The notes below the pieces were generated by a model. The model saw only the letters and a list, made by a program, of their open reading frames with translations, had not been told where the DNA came from and did not search any database. From contig JAHYIS010000012.1 of NCBI GenBank assembly GCA_019429385.1, forward strand, positions 1 to 53,986: a stretch of 53,986 bases of DNA, given 5' to 3'. Position numbers and translations under genes: made by a program. Origin of the DNA: ANME-2 cluster archaeon. GTDB taxonomy: Archaea > Halobacteriota > Methanosarcinia > Methanosarcinales > Methanocomedenaceae. Shown piece by piece: positions 8,537 through 17,603 of this stretch (positions are counted from its first letter, which is position 1; every line of letters begins with the position of its first letter).

Positions 8537-8848
8537 TTACAAGCCTCCTAATTTTAATAATACGGCAAACAGGGTCATTAATATAAGACCACCAATAAAA
8601 CCGTAGAATATGTTCGTCCATATACCTGCCGTTACTGCGGCTTTCTCTCGACCCGGGAATGTAGACAATAGTGGTTTATCCGGACCCAACGAGTTCATCA
8701 TGTCAGTTACAATTTTATCCAGTTCGTCCACCACTGTTGATATATGGTCCAGAGAATACTCAAGTATATCATCATTTTCCTCTGCCAGAATACCTGACAT
8801 GGGTTCCAGTATTAAATGGAATTCAGGTGCAACTCTTACGTGGCTCAT
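8537..8848 (-). CDS. mtrB: Tetrahydromethanopterin S-methyltransferase subunit B
   Basis: The 103-residue subunit has a soluble N-terminal part and one C-terminal membrane helix (FYGFIGGLILMTLFAVLL). Its ATG overlaps the mtrC stop (ATGA), with GGAGG six bases upstream inside mtrC. It ends directly before mtrA. MtrB belongs to the stalk-like part of the membrane complex. Confidence 0.94.
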   Translation of the reverse strand: MSHVRVAPEFHLILEPMSGILAEENDDILEYSLDHISTVVDELDKIVTDMMNSLGPDKPLLSTFPGREKAAVTAGIWTNIFYGFIGGLILMTLFAVLLKLGGL

Positions 8849-9681
8849 TCTAATTCCTCCGCGGTTGGAAGTAAACCTGTTCCTGTTATCAGGTGTGCAT
8901 CACGATGGGTCAATTTCATGAACTTCTTGAAATAGACCACCCAGATCACCAAGCCTACTATTGTGGTCAATGCACCGGATATACCATCCATACTTTCAAC
9001 TGCCAGAGAAGCAAATCCGGCAACAGCCATGATAAGTGCTCCTTTCTCAACTGCGACCATGAGAGTTCGGTCCTGTTTTTCGTCAGGACCCAGGCAGGCA
9101 TTGAATGGATGTAATATCGCCATCGCACCACCGATAAAGACCAGTGCAATGAACCCTGTCTCAACCACTGCCGGCATTATATCAATAATATTGAAACTAC
9201 CTGCAATAGCTGTTGACAGGCCGATCATGACAAGAGCTCCGGCACCTGCGATCTCGACCATGGATTTTTCCATGATGGGGATGTTCATCTTCAGTATCTT
9301 GTTTGACATGACACCAATAACAAGTCCGATTATGGCTGCAACTATGAATGCTATGATCGGGCCTGCAACGACGGGAATTCCTGCAACTTCAGGAAGGGTT
9401 AGTCCGAACATGGATGCCACAATACCCATACCAAGAGCCAACATACCTATTGATGGAACACCGGTACCCAGACCGTAACTGCATACACGGCGTACCGCAT
9501 CTGCACCCCAGACTGCTGCAAATATTGCACCGATGCCTCCGAGGAATGAGAATACGGTCGTATCCATGGCCTGGTTAAGCATTGTAAGGTAGATTCCGGC
9601 AAGTCCTCCAACGGCACCGAGAATAATGACCTGGTTCGGGTTAAGTAATCCTTTAACGGGTCCTCCTGCTGCTGTTGACAT
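8845..9681 (-). CDS. mtrC: Tetrahydromethanopterin S-methyltransferase subunit C
   Basis: This polytopic membrane subunit has 278 residues from the chosen start and about seven or eight helices. With MtrD and MtrE it forms the sodium-translocating membrane core. The frame is open from 9723, but the ATG at 9681 (MSTAAGGPV) follows GGGAGGTG and overlaps the mtrD stop by one base (TAATG), so that start is preferred. Confidence 0.95.
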   Translation of the reverse strand: MSTAAGGPVKGLLNPNQVIILGAVGGLAGIYLTMLNQAMDTTVFSFLGGIGAIFAAVWGADAVRRVCSYGLGTGVPSIGMLALGMGIVASMFGLTLPEVAGIPVVAGPIIAFIVAAIIGLVIGVMSNKILKMNIPIMEKSMVEIAGAGALVMIGLSTAIAGSFNIIDIMPAVVETGFIALVFIGGAMAILHPFNACLGPDEKQDRTLMVAVEKGALIMAVAGFASLAVESMDGISGALTTIVGLVIWVVYFKKFMKLTHRDAHLITGTGLLPTAEELE

Positions 9682-10400
9682 TATACAACACCTCCCATAA
9701 TTGGTACTGCAATAATAGCGCACAACAGTGAAGCTATCAGGCAGGATACAATTGCTTTTGGTACTCTCTTAAACTTAGGATCGTGGAAACCTTCGATAGT
9801 ACCACCGATATTGTAGGAAGCCAGAACAGAGTTCACATAGAACACTCCTGTGGCAAATATACCTGCAAGAGCGACAGCGCCTAAATTTGTAGGGTCACCA
9901 ACAATTTCCATTAACTGGACATAGATCATTGAACCGCCAACGCCTCCGAGCAAAGCACCGATGGTACCGCTCACAAAACTGACAGTAGGAACTCCATGTC
10001 CTTCAGTACCTTTTGATACATAAATATCCTGCACATCTCCGGTGATGGGGTCTTTCTTGACCTTTGCAGATACCGGCGGTACACCTACACCATAGACATA
10101 TATTACCTGACCAATGAACATGGTCACAGTTATCATGATCATTGCGCCTACTGCACCTGATGCCATTACCAGCATGAAATCAGAACCCGTGAATTCACCA
10201 CTAATTGCAAGATGGTTATACATGAATCCTGCACTGATAAGTCCGGTCAAACCTGCACCGGCAGCCAGTTGGACAGTACCTGTACCTACGCCTGTTGCCT
10301 GGGCCATAGCCGCTGGGGCACCACCCACAGGTATAAAGTGAACACCAACACCAATGAGAACTCCTCCCAATGTAATTAATATGATAGTAATTGGGTCCAT
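9681..10400 (-). CDS. mtrD: Tetrahydromethanopterin S-methyltransferase subunit D
   Basis: The 239-residue polytopic subunit begins MDPITIILITLGGVLIGVG and has about six membrane helices with a cytoplasmic loop around VPPVSAKVKKDPITGDVQ. It is part of the Na+-translocating core. Its ATG shares one base with the mtrE stop, and GGAGGTG sits just upstream in the mtrE coding sequence, so translation is coupled along the operon. Confidence 0.96.
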   Translation of the reverse strand: MDPITIILITLGGVLIGVGVHFIPVGGAPAAMAQATGVGTGTVQLAAGAGLTGLISAGFMYNHLAISGEFTGSDFMLVMASGAVGAMIMITVTMFIGQVIYVYGVGVPPVSAKVKKDPITGDVQDIYVSKGTEGHGVPTVSFVSGTIGALLGGVGGSMIYVQLMEIVGDPTNLGAVALAGIFATGVFYVNSVLASYNIGGTIEGFHDPKFKRVPKAIVSCLIASLLCAIIAVPIMGGVV

Positions 10401-11293
10401 TATGCTGCTACACCTCCATCTACATCCTTGTATGGTCCGTATGCCTTTCTTGCTTTTACCTCAACCATTCTATTGGCAAGTATCAGTATCAAGACAATTA
10501 TCAGACCGGCAATTATTGTATTCATTCCTTCGAATACTGTTGATCTCCAGTTATCAAGGAACACTGTTAAACCAAGAGCCAGTCCGGTCAGGGGACCGCC
10601 AAACTTCGCACATGCCCAGACATTATCCATACCGTTACGAAGACCGGATTCGGCCTTTCTTACTATGTTACCTGAGAATGCAGCATTCAATCCGCAGCCG
10701 AAAGGCTGGTTCTGGAACTCGCGTTCTGCTCCGTAGTGTACATCACCGGTCGATGAACCTATTGCACCAGCAGTAACTCCCCACAGGAATGCCAAAAGCG
10801 GCAGTGGGAAGGGATGTGCCATGAAGTGGTCCATTATGTATGAAAATGATACAATACAAAATACGGCGATATATCCATGTGCCATTATTACCGGGATATG
10901 TCCGAGGACCATATCCATATAAACCGGTTGTTTAAATCTTCTTTGACTTGCTGACCGTCCCATGTGAGCGGTCACAGAAAATAATCCCAGGATTATTGCA
11001 GCTGCAAAAGAGCCGATTGCGATAGCAAAAAATATTGACATGTCTTTTGCTATTAAAACGCTGGCCACCGTTGCTCCGGAAGCGCACCACAGTCCGTAAG
11101 CTGGTGGTTCACCGGATATGGCCTTATTAAAGATCCTGTGTGGAAAATTCATCTGGGGGGCCAATTGCACCTGTGAGTTCGGATTACTCTGAGAGCCGAC
11201 ATCCGACTCAAGATCTTCTGCCGCACCGGCAATAGTAGCCAGTGCCCCTGTTAGTGCAACAATGCCCAGGTCCATTATTATTGGATCAACCAT
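10400..11293 (-). CDS. mtrE: Tetrahydromethanopterin S-methyltransferase subunit E
   Basis: The first gene of the operon encodes a 297-residue polytopic subunit of the sodium-pumping core. It shows the family's cytoplasmic loop (GSQSNPNSQVQLAPQMN) and several helices. Two in-frame ATGs are close together, at 11305 and 11293. The AGGAGG at about 11306-11311 touches the first, too close for initiation, so 11293 (MVDPIIMDLG) is preferred although its spacing of 12 is slightly long. The gene order E-D-C-B-A-F-G-H is that of Methanosarcina. Confidence 0.96.
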   Translation of the reverse strand: MVDPIIMDLGIVALTGALATIAGAAEDLESDVGSQSNPNSQVQLAPQMNFPHRIFNKAISGEPPAYGLWCASGATVASVLIAKDMSIFFAIAIGSFAAAIILGLFSVTAHMGRSASQRRFKQPVYMDMVLGHIPVIMAHGYIAVFCIVSFSYIMDHFMAHPFPLPLLAFLWGVTAGAIGSSTGDVHYGAEREFQNQPFGCGLNAAFSGNIVRKAESGLRNGMDNVWACAKFGGPLTGLALGLTVFLDNWRSTVFEGMNTIIAGLIIVLILILANRMVEVKARKAYGPYKDVDGGVAA

Positions 11294-11382
11294 TGTTCTA
11301 TCCATCCTCCTATACTTTATATAAATATTAGTGATGACACCAAATTAATAGTTACCTGATACCATCAACATTTATGTCCTAA

Positions 11383-11432
11383 AAACTAGTATGGACTAGT
11401 TTATAGTGGATTACCAGATACCACATATAAAG
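11383..11432 (-). promoter_or_regulatory. mtr operon promoter with 20-bp dyad
   Basis: Upstream of mtrE on the minus strand is a TATA-like element CTTTATATG (11423-11432). About 24 bases further, where transcription would start, lies a perfect dyad: AAACTAGT (11383-11390), a four-base spacer, and ACTAGTTT (11395-11402). A second TATA-like tract (CACTATAAACT) overlaps the dyad's outer edge. The dyad could be an operator or form a hairpin at the 5' end of the mRNA. The leader to mtrE would be about 100 bases. Confidence 0.5.
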
Positions 11433-11490
11433 TTTTCTAAATTAACATGCAGTGAACGAATTGATGGGAAATAGGTACACTACATGTATA

Positions 11491-11526
11491 GAAAAAAAAA
11501 AGAGACTGGATTTAAATTAAATCCTA
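11491..11526 (-). terminator. Poly-U terminator after ahcY
   Basis: Downstream of the ahcY stop on the minus strand the sequence reaches CTCTT and then an unbroken run of T that includes plus-strand A at 11492-11501. No strong stem is needed for archaeal U-tract termination. It separates ahcY from the mtr promoter. Confidence 0.55.
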
Positions 11527-12759
11527 TTACGTTCCTGTTTCCCATGCTTCCATATAATTGAACTGGTGAGGTTTTATTGTATCGATTGAAATACCAAGTG
11601 CTTCAAGTTTTAGGTTAGCAATCTTTATATCTATTATCGCGGGTACAGGATGTACTCCAGGTTTAAGTTTATTCTTGGCAATGAACTTGACACATAAGGC
11701 CTGGTTGGCAAAACTCATGTCCATGACCTCGGCAGGATGGCCGTCCGCAGCCGCAAGATTTACCAGCCGTCCGTCTGCCAGTACATGTATCCGCCTGCCA
11801 CCCAGGTCATATTCCTTAATATTGTTACGTACCGTTTTGACAGACCGTGCCATATCTTTCAACTGCCCAAGATTTATCTCCACATTAAAATGTCCTGAAT
11901 TTGCAAGTATGGCACCGTCTTTCATGACCTCGAAATGTTCCTTCGTTAAGATATCAATATTTCCTGTAGTAGTGACAAAGATATCCCCTATTACTGCTGC
12001 CTCTATCATAGGCATGACACGGTAACCATCCATCTTTGCTTCCAGAGCGCGTATAGCGTCTATCTCAGTCACAATGACATTGGCACCAAGCCCATCCCCC
12101 CGCATCGCAGCTCCACGACCACACCATCCGTAACCGGCTATCACCACATTCTTGCCTGCTACAAGCAGGTTGGTAGTGCGGATAATACCATCCCAGCTGG
12201 ACTGACCGGTCCCGTACCGGTTATCGAAAAGATATTTGGTCATTGCATCGTTTACGGCAACGACCGGAACTTTAAGGGCACCGTCCTGTTCCATGGCTTT
12301 AAGCCTGTGCACGCCTGTGGTAGTCTCCTCACAGGAACCCAGGATCTTAGGAATAAGGTCTTTGCGGTCAGTATGCAGTTTGAAGATCAGGTCTCCACCG
12401 TCATCGATCGTAATGTCTGGATTATGGTCAAGTACCGCATCAATTGCATCATAGTATTCTTTATCAGTGCAACCGTACCTGGCATAACACGAGATATTCT
12501 CCCTGGTATCCAGTGCCATGGCCACATCATCCTGTGTGCTTAAAGGATTGCACCCGCAAATAGCCACGTTAGCCCCGCCGGCAGCCAGGGTCTCAACAAG
12601 TACGGCGGTCTTTGCTTCGACATGCAGTGCCATTCCTATAGTATATCCGGCAAGGGTCTGCTTCTGAATTAATTCTTCCCGGATTTTTGCCAGTACTGGC
12701 ATGTGATTACGTGCCCATTCTATCTTCATGTTTCCTGTTTCTATCATGTCAGTTTGCAT
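11527..12759 (-). CDS. ahcY: Adenosylhomocysteinase-family hydrolase (probably S-inosylhomocysteine hydrolase)
   Basis: This 410-residue protein belongs to the NAD-dependent S-adenosylhomocysteine hydrolase family. It shows AICGCNPLSTQDDVA near the substrate site, GSCEETTTGVHRL, and the NAD-binding Rossmann motif VVIAGYGWCGRGAAMRG. It splits the product of methyl transfer into homocysteine and a nucleoside. In Methanocaldococcus the homologue prefers S-inosylhomocysteine, made by the deaminase DadD. Here a dadD homologue lies 18 bases upstream in the same operon, so the same pathway is likely. This would recycle S-adenosylmethionine by-products. The family is certain; substrate preference is inferred from the neighbour. 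Confidence 0.92.
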   Translation of the reverse strand: MQTDMIETGNMKIEWARNHMPVLAKIREELIQKQTLAGYTIGMALHVEAKTAVLVETLAAGGANVAICGCNPLSTQDDVAMALDTRENISCYARYGCTDKEYYDAIDAVLDHNPDITIDDGGDLIFKLHTDRKDLIPKILGSCEETTTGVHRLKAMEQDGALKVPVVAVNDAMTKYLFDNRYGTGQSSWDGIIRTTNLLVAGKNVVIAGYGWCGRGAAMRGDGLGANVIVTEIDAIRALEAKMDGYRVMPMIEAAVIGDIFVTTTGNIDILTKEHFEVMKDGAILANSGHFNVEINLGQLKDMARSVKTVRNNIKEYDLGGRRIHVLADGRLVNLAAADGHPAEVMDMSFANQALCVKFIAKNKLKPGVHPVPAIIDIKIANLKLEALGISIDTIKPHQFNYMEAWETGT

Positions 12760-12777
12760 TGTAAGTCTCCTAAATGA

Positions 12778-14076
12778 TCAATTTGACTGTTCCTTGACCC
12801 TCTGAATAAGTTTTTCCACAGAGTTGGCAGTCTGTTCCATTATGTTCTTCTCGTCCAAGGCAGTAAAAATACCATCTTTCATCAGGACCTTGCCATCCAC
12901 GATGGTCGTCCTGACATCTGAGCCCCTTGCAGCATATACAAGATGGGATTCCAGATCGTTGTTGGGTAGTAGATGAGGTTTTTGCATATCAACGATAATG
13001 ATGTCTGCAAGCATACCCGGTTTTAATTGTCCCGCAGGTATCTTGAGGGCTTTTGCACCATTTACCGTGGCCATTTTCAATACCTGGTGTGCGGGCAGGA
13101 CCGTGGGGTCAGTCGAATTGACCTTATGCAACAGTGCGGCGGTTTTCATTTCACCGAACATGTCCAGGCTGTTGTTGGATGCACATCCGTCCGTACCCAG
13201 TGCAACATTGGCATCCCTCCTTAATAGTTCAGGCACAGGTGCGATACCGGATGCCAGTTTCATGTTGCTGACAGGGCAGTGTACAATGTTCACTCCCCTT
13301 TTTGCCAGGATATCCATGTCGCCGGCTGACAACCATACACAATGAGCTGCCAGTACGCCAGGACCCAGAATACCCAATTCATCCAGTAAATGGATACTGC
13401 ACATGGAATATTTCTCTTTCATTTCGAGCAGTTCTGCTTTCGTTTCAAGTACATGGATATGCATCCCGATAGCATCCGCTTCTGCCTGTGTCTTCACTTT
13501 GGCCAGGAATTCCCTGCTGCAGGTATTTGGTGCATGCGGACCATACATTGTTGTAATCCTGCCGTCTGCTGCATTATTCCATGTATTCGCAAAACGTATA
13601 CCTTCCTTGAGGTCTGCATCACCTTTTGCTTCATTGAACAATTCGATCATACCGTGGGAAAGGGATGCCCTTAAGCCTGATTCTTCTACGGCCCTGGCAG
13701 CATGGTCCATGAAAAAATACATATCTGCAAAAGCAGTTGTTCCTGAGCGTATCATCTCAAGACAGGCAAGCAGGGTGCCGTAATATACATCCTCGCCCGT
13801 GAGTTTTGCCTCGGCAGGCCATATGTGTCCTTCCAGCCATTCTTTCAGTGGCAGGTCATCGGCATATCCACGAAATAATGTCATTCCTGCATGGTTGTGG
13901 GCATTTACCAGACCAGGCATAACGACACATCCTTTTGCATCGATAACTTGTTCTGCCTGTTGTGGCTCCTTGCCCACATAAGTAATTTTGTTATCTTCTA
14001 TCAGGACGATCCCGTCCCGGATGGGTGGACCGTCCATGGTAATTACATAGCCGTTCTTAATAAGTATACGAGACAT
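12778..14076 (-). CDS. dadD: SAH/MTA/5'-deoxyadenosine deaminase (amidohydrolase)
   Basis: This 432-residue metal-dependent amidohydrolase has the family's metal ligands in GLVNAHNHAGMTLFRGYADD (about 55-74), the HIHVLET strand, AAHCVWL, and the terminal Asp in ALGTDGCASNNSLDMFGE. DadD/MtaD enzymes deaminate 5'-deoxyadenosine, methylthioadenosine and S-adenosylhomocysteine. It is the first gene of a two-gene operon with ahcY. Together they would clear S-adenosylhomocysteine through an inosyl intermediate and also 5'-deoxyadenosine from radical SAM enzymes. Confidence 0.9.
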   Translation of the reverse strand: MSRILIKNGYVITMDGPPIRDGIVLIEDNKITYVGKEPQQAEQVIDAKGCVVMPGLVNAHNHAGMTLFRGYADDLPLKEWLEGHIWPAEAKLTGEDVYYGTLLACLEMIRSGTTAFADMYFFMDHAARAVEESGLRASLSHGMIELFNEAKGDADLKEGIRFANTWNNAADGRITTMYGPHAPNTCSREFLAKVKTQAEADAIGMHIHVLETKAELLEMKEKYSMCSIHLLDELGILGPGVLAAHCVWLSAGDMDILAKRGVNIVHCPVSNMKLASGIAPVPELLRRDANVALGTDGCASNNSLDMFGEMKTAALLHKVNSTDPTVLPAHQVLKMATVNGAKALKIPAGQLKPGMLADIIIVDMQKPHLLPNNDLESHLVYAARGSDVRTTIVDGKVLMKDGIFTALDEKNIMEQTANSVEKLIQRVKEQSN

Positions 14077-14161
14077 GTGAACAATAGATAGTATTTCAAT
14101 GTTCTATAAGGTTTGCGTTATGAAATGTGAATATCGGTTAACAGGCACTTGAAAAGAAGAA

Positions 14162-14236
14162 TGGTGCGCCGATCGGGATTCGAACCCGAGTTCATGGCTT
14201 GGCAAGCCACGGTGATAACCACTACACTATCGGCGC
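14162..14236 (-). tRNA. tRNA-Gly (GCC)
   Basis: The minus strand folds into a standard cloverleaf. The acceptor stem is GCGCCGA / TCGGCGC with discriminator A, the D arm contains AGTGGTTA, the anticodon stem is GTGGC / GCCAT with loop TTGCCAA (anticodon GCC), and the T arm contains GGTTCGAATCC. The 3' CCA is encoded (14162-14164). A TATA-like tract upstream (about 14262-14282) would serve as its promoter. Confidence 0.97.
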
Positions 14237-14382
14237 ACAGTGGAATAATGTGAGACTTCCATAAGAGAATATAGTATATAGATTTTTGGATTGCATCATA
14301 ATTACATATTGAAAAAATATTGGGATACGTCACCAAATGCTTTATGCTTAATTAATTCCAAATAATATATGGAGTGTGTTAG

Positions 14383-14574
14383 ATGAGTGAATTCGAAAAA
14401 AATTCAATAGACAACGTAGCTTTTACCATTCTGGTGATGTTGCTGGTGGCAAGTGGGATATCAGCGATATTGGGATTTGTGATGTTTGTCCATTCCCAAT
14501 ATCTGGTATTATTTGCTGTGCTATTTATTGTGTTCCTGGCTATCGCAATTGTATTGTCATTCCTGGTAAAATGA
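14383..14574 (+). CDS. Small two-helix membrane protein
   Basis: This 63-residue protein has a short charged N terminus (MSEFEKNSIDN) and two hydrophobic helices (about 12-34 and 40-62) ending in a single Lys. A GGAG ribosome-binding site lies about ten bases before the ATG. The protein matches no family I recognise. It stands alone between tRNA-Gly and a cyclophilin gene. The regular hydrophobic pattern and good initiation region favour a real gene. Confidence 0.65.
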   Translation: MSEFEKNSIDNVAFTILVMLLVASGISAILGFVMFVHSQYLVLFAVLFIVFLAIAIVLSFLVK

Positions 14575-14795
14575 ACCATAGTTCATCTTAGAATGATTTA
14601 TGAGAGAGCCCATAAGCAATAACTTCAGCATCCGGTATTCAGAGGAGTTTTTACTTTTCAGGGTCTGCATCCAGTAGCCATTTTCCCAACATGGATAGCA
14701 TGCGATTAACATCTGGCTCATACCATACTGCAGTCGTTGAACATAAACTATTAAACCAACGATGACCATTAAACACGTTACTGAGGTAACCAAGC

Positions 14796-15215
14796 ATGAA
14801 AAAGGCAATCATTGAAACCGATAAGGGCAATATCGTCCTGGAACTGTTCGAGAAGGATGCACCGAACACGGTAGCGAATTTTGTGAAACTCATAAATGAC
14901 GGATTTTATGACGGATTAAAATTCCACAGGGTCATTTCAAATTTCATGGTCCAGGGCGGCTGCCCCATAGGCAACGGCACGGGCGGGCCTGGTTATAAGA
15001 TAAAATGCGAGATAAATCCAAGAAAACACCTGAAAGGGACACTTTCCATGGCCCATGCCGGAAAAGACACCGGTGGCAGCCAGTTCTTTATCACACATTC
15101 TCCCCAACCCCATCTTGATGGTGTCCATACCGTGTTCGGCCAGGTCATCGAGGGCATGGATGTGGTGAATAAGATGAAGCAGGGCGATGTGATGAAGAAG
15201 GTAACGGTAGTCTGA
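14796..15215 (+). CDS. Cyclophilin-type peptidyl-prolyl isomerase
   Basis: The 139-residue protein is a compact archaeal/bacterial cyclophilin with [15 protein letters not shown], the active-site region around Arg and Phe, [20 protein letters not shown] and [12 protein letters not shown]. It catalyses cis-trans isomerisation at proline during folding. There is no signal peptide, so it is cytoplasmic. A GAGGT ribosome-binding site precedes the ATG. A terminator hairpin lies 40 bases after the stop. The window also encodes an FKBP-type isomerase, so both classes are present. Confidence 0.95.
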   Translation: MKKAIIETDKGNIVLELFEKDAPNTVANFVKLINDGFYDGLKFHRVISNFMVQGGCPIGNGTGGPGYKIKCEINPRKHLKGTLSMAHAGKDTGGSQFFITHSPQPHLDGVHTVFGQVIEGMDVVNKMKQGDVMKKVTVV

Positions 15216-15255
15216 ACAGGTTTTTCTCTTTTCATATGTAGTTTTCATTCATTCT

Positions 15256-15286
15256 GGTTGGGTAGGCTCTACCCACCACTTTTTTG
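15256..15286 (+). terminator. Terminator after the cyclophilin gene
   Basis: A seven-base-pair stem TGGGTAG / CTACCCA (15259-15265 and 15269-15275) closes a GCT loop. It is followed within five bases by a run of T (15280-15285). The arrangement is a typical intrinsic terminator for the upstream cyclophilin gene. Confidence 0.7.
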
Positions 15287-15314
15287 TAGTTCTTGCATAT
15301 AGCTTTGTTTTTTT

Positions 15315-15376
15315 ACATAAAGTATAACTTTGTATACTCAAGTTAATCCGATCATAGGGAGGATTTTCTTGTTGTC
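15315..15376 (+). repeat. 62-bp dispersed repeat, copy A
   Basis: This segment reads ACATAAAGTATAACTTTG at its left end and continues through AAGTTAATCCGA to GGGAGGATTTTCTTGTTGTC. It matches 45743-45804 in inverse orientation, with mismatches in only a few short spots. Both copies lie in intergenic DNA just after a terminator or a tRNA T-run. The left end contains an AAGT-ATA-ACTT dyad that could double as a TATA-like element. Confidence 0.75.
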
Positions 15377-15378
15377 CA

Positions 15379-15403
15379 ACTCTGTCCGACACCGGGATAG
15401 AGT
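15379..15403 (+). other. Intergenic hairpin next to repeat A
   Basis: Directly after repeat A lies a nine-base-pair stem ACTCTGTCC / GGATAGAGT (one G-U pair) with a seven-base loop. No gene is seen between the cyclophilin terminator and the end of the YyaL gene (15287-15471). The hairpin, with the TATA-like start of repeat A 50 bases upstream, could belong to a small untranslated RNA, but there is no proof of transcription. Confidence 0.35.
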
Positions 15404-15471
15404 CCATAGTTCCAAGGTAATGGGACCAATGAAGAATTTTCCTGTTTATTGTAATCCAAAGCTATGCACAT

Positions 15472-17571
15472 TTATCGTGACTCGAACAACTCCAGCATTT
15501 TCTCCTTATCATTAGTCGGGAGCTTGCAAGCGTAGTCCTGGCAAACATAAGCTGTTGCTTTGCCTTCGATACTTTTCAGGTCACCTACAAATCCGGCAAT
15601 ATTGGCAATCTCAGGTGACTCTTCATCAGTTGGATGGAAAATGACTACTTTATTTGGAATGAATGCATGTCTTAGAGTCTCCAACATCGCCTTTGTGTCC
15701 TCATCGTTCGGATTGCCGGCAATCACTACTTCACTGGACGGGCCAATTGCAAAGTCCAGCGCCTGCATGAGCATGGTGTATCCCGCAGGTGAGAGTGAAA
15801 CGTTCCCGGAAAAAGCCTGTCCGGTTTGGATGGCTTTTTTTTCAAACTCGGAATTACCTGTCATTCTGCCAAGACGTAGTAAATTCTGCATGGCAATGGA
15901 GTTGCCGGCAGGAACTGCGCCATCATAGAATTCCTTTTTTCTGAAAAGCATCTCTGTGTCCTCATCTGAAGTAAAGAAAAAACCGCCATTTTCTTCATCC
16001 CAGAAGTGTTTCAATTGAAATTCGGTGAGTTCAAGAGCGATTTTCAGGTATTTCACATCAAAAGTGGTCTCATAAAGTTCAAGCAATCCCCACACAAAAA
16101 ATGCATAATCATCCAGAAAAGCAGGCACATCTGATTCACCTTCACGGTACCGGTGATAGAGTCCCCTCTCCTCTCTGCGCATTGTTCTCAGAATAAAATC
16201 GGCGGCCTTTGTTGCAGCTTTTTCATATTCATATTCGTTAAAGACCCTTGCACCCTTTGCCAGCGCAGCTATCATTAATCCGTTCCAGTCAGCTAGTATC
16301 TTGTCATCTTTACCTGGGGGGATACGTTTTTCACGTGCAGTGAAAAGTTTATCCCGGGCAGATCCAAGGTGTTGTTTGAACTCATCTTCCTGCATTCCCA
16401 GCTCCAAAGCCAGTTCAGGAATGGATTTTTTCAGGTAAGGTATATTCTTGCCCGTACTTTTTCCAGAACCTTCATCCCTGAAATTGCCATCATAAGTAAT
16501 ATTGAAGATTTTTACTGCAAGGTCTGCATGTTCTCCAGGTGCACCCTGGATTTCCTCAAGGGTCCACACATAGAATTTCCCCTCAACCCCTTCGCTATCT
16601 GCATCCTGTGCAGAATAAAAACCTCCCTTTCGGTCGGTCATATCCCGTAGAACATACGTGAAAACCTCTTTTGCTGTGTTTTTGAATTCCTTCGTTCCGG
16701 TAGCTTGATACCCCTCTATGTAAGCCATTGTCAGCAATGCCTGGTCATAGAGCATTTTTTCAAAATGCGGTACAAGCCATCTCGAATCAGTAGAATAGCG
16801 GTGGAAGCCAAAACCGATATGGTCATAGATACCGCCCATGCTCATAGCTTCAAGGGTCTTTACCACCATGTGAAGAGCCATTTCATCACCGGTCCGTTTC
16901 CAGTAGCGAAGCAGGAAATTCAGATTATGCGGTGACGGGAACTTGGGTGCATTGCCAAAACCCCCGTGTTGTTCATCAAAGATTCCAAATAGCTGTTCAT
17001 ACGCATTATGAAGGGTCTCTTCAGTAAGCTCTTCTCCCTTCATAGTTACTTCCCTGAGTGATGAAATGATCTTATCACCCAGATTGTCCATGTCTTTTCG
17101 TTGCGTATCCCACAGTTCCCTGATCCGGGGAACCAACTCCAGCATCCCTACTCTTTGGTACATACTTCTTTTAGGAATATATGTTCCAGCAAAGATTGGT
17201 TTTTTATCAGGTGATATGATTATATTAAGCGGCCAGCCACCACTTCCGGTCATAGCAGTACACACAGCCATGTAAAAACTGTCTATATCAGGTCTCTCCT
17301 CCCGATCGACTTTTATCGAGACGAAAACCTCATTCATTAACTCTGCAACCCCTTCATCCTCAAAAGACTCCTGCTCCATCACATGGCACCAGTGACAGGT
17401 AGAGTAACCTATTGATAGGAAGATGGGTTTATCTTCCTTTTTGGCTTTTTCAAAAGCCTCCTGACCCCATGAGTACCAATCCACAGGATTATATGCATGC
17501 TGGAGCAGGTATGGACTCTTTTGTGCAATTAATCGATTGGCCTTCTTGGTGGGCGGTCCGGTTCTATCCAT
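15472..17571 (-). CDS. YyaL/DUF255 thioredoxin-domain protein
   Basis: This 699-residue protein begins with a conserved [18 protein letters not shown] segment and a thioredoxin-like domain carrying [14 protein letters not shown], whose CHWC is the usual motif of this family. The rest is an alpha/alpha-barrel related to N-acylglucosamine 2-epimerases. Human SPATA20 and bacterial YyaL are family members. The biochemical role is unsettled, with redox or sugar-related functions proposed. It is cytoplasmic by sequence and has the normal family length. It lies just downstream of trpG in the same direction, 32 bases away, but is not a known tryptophan gene. Confidence 0.92.
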   Translation of the reverse strand: MDRTGPPTKKANRLIAQKSPYLLQHAYNPVDWYSWGQEAFEKAKKEDKPIFLSIGYSTCHWCHVMEQESFEDEGVAELMNEVFVSIKVDREERPDIDSFYMAVCTAMTGSGGWPLNIIISPDKKPIFAGTYIPKRSMYQRVGMLELVPRIRELWDTQRKDMDNLGDKIISSLREVTMKGEELTEETLHNAYEQLFGIFDEQHGGFGNAPKFPSPHNLNFLLRYWKRTGDEMALHMVVKTLEAMSMGGIYDHIGFGFHRYSTDSRWLVPHFEKMLYDQALLTMAYIEGYQATGTKEFKNTAKEVFTYVLRDMTDRKGGFYSAQDADSEGVEGKFYVWTLEEIQGAPGEHADLAVKIFNITYDGNFRDEGSGKSTGKNIPYLKKSIPELALELGMQEDEFKQHLGSARDKLFTAREKRIPPGKDDKILADWNGLMIAALAKGARVFNEYEYEKAATKAADFILRTMRREERGLYHRYREGESDVPAFLDDYAFFVWGLLELYETTFDVKYLKIALELTEFQLKHFWDEENGGFFFTSDEDTEMLFRKKEFYDGAVPAGNSIAMQNLLRLGRMTGNSEFEKKAIQTGQAFSGNVSLSPAGYTMLMQALDFAIGPSSEVVIAGNPNDEDTKAMLETLRHAFIPNKVVIFHPTDEESPEIANIAGFVGDLKSIEGKATAYVCQDYACKLPTNDKEKMLELFESR

Positions 17572-17603
17572 CAGTCAATATTAGTATCGGGACGGTAAAA
17601 ACA

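Noticed and set aside
9682-9723. Longer N terminus for MtrC starting at 9723
   Set aside because: It lies within mtrD and lacks a ribosome-binding site; the ATG at 9681 has GGGAGGTG.
14118-14336. 72-residue minus-strand frame
   Set aside because: It spans the tRNA-Gly gene, which explains the sequence fully.
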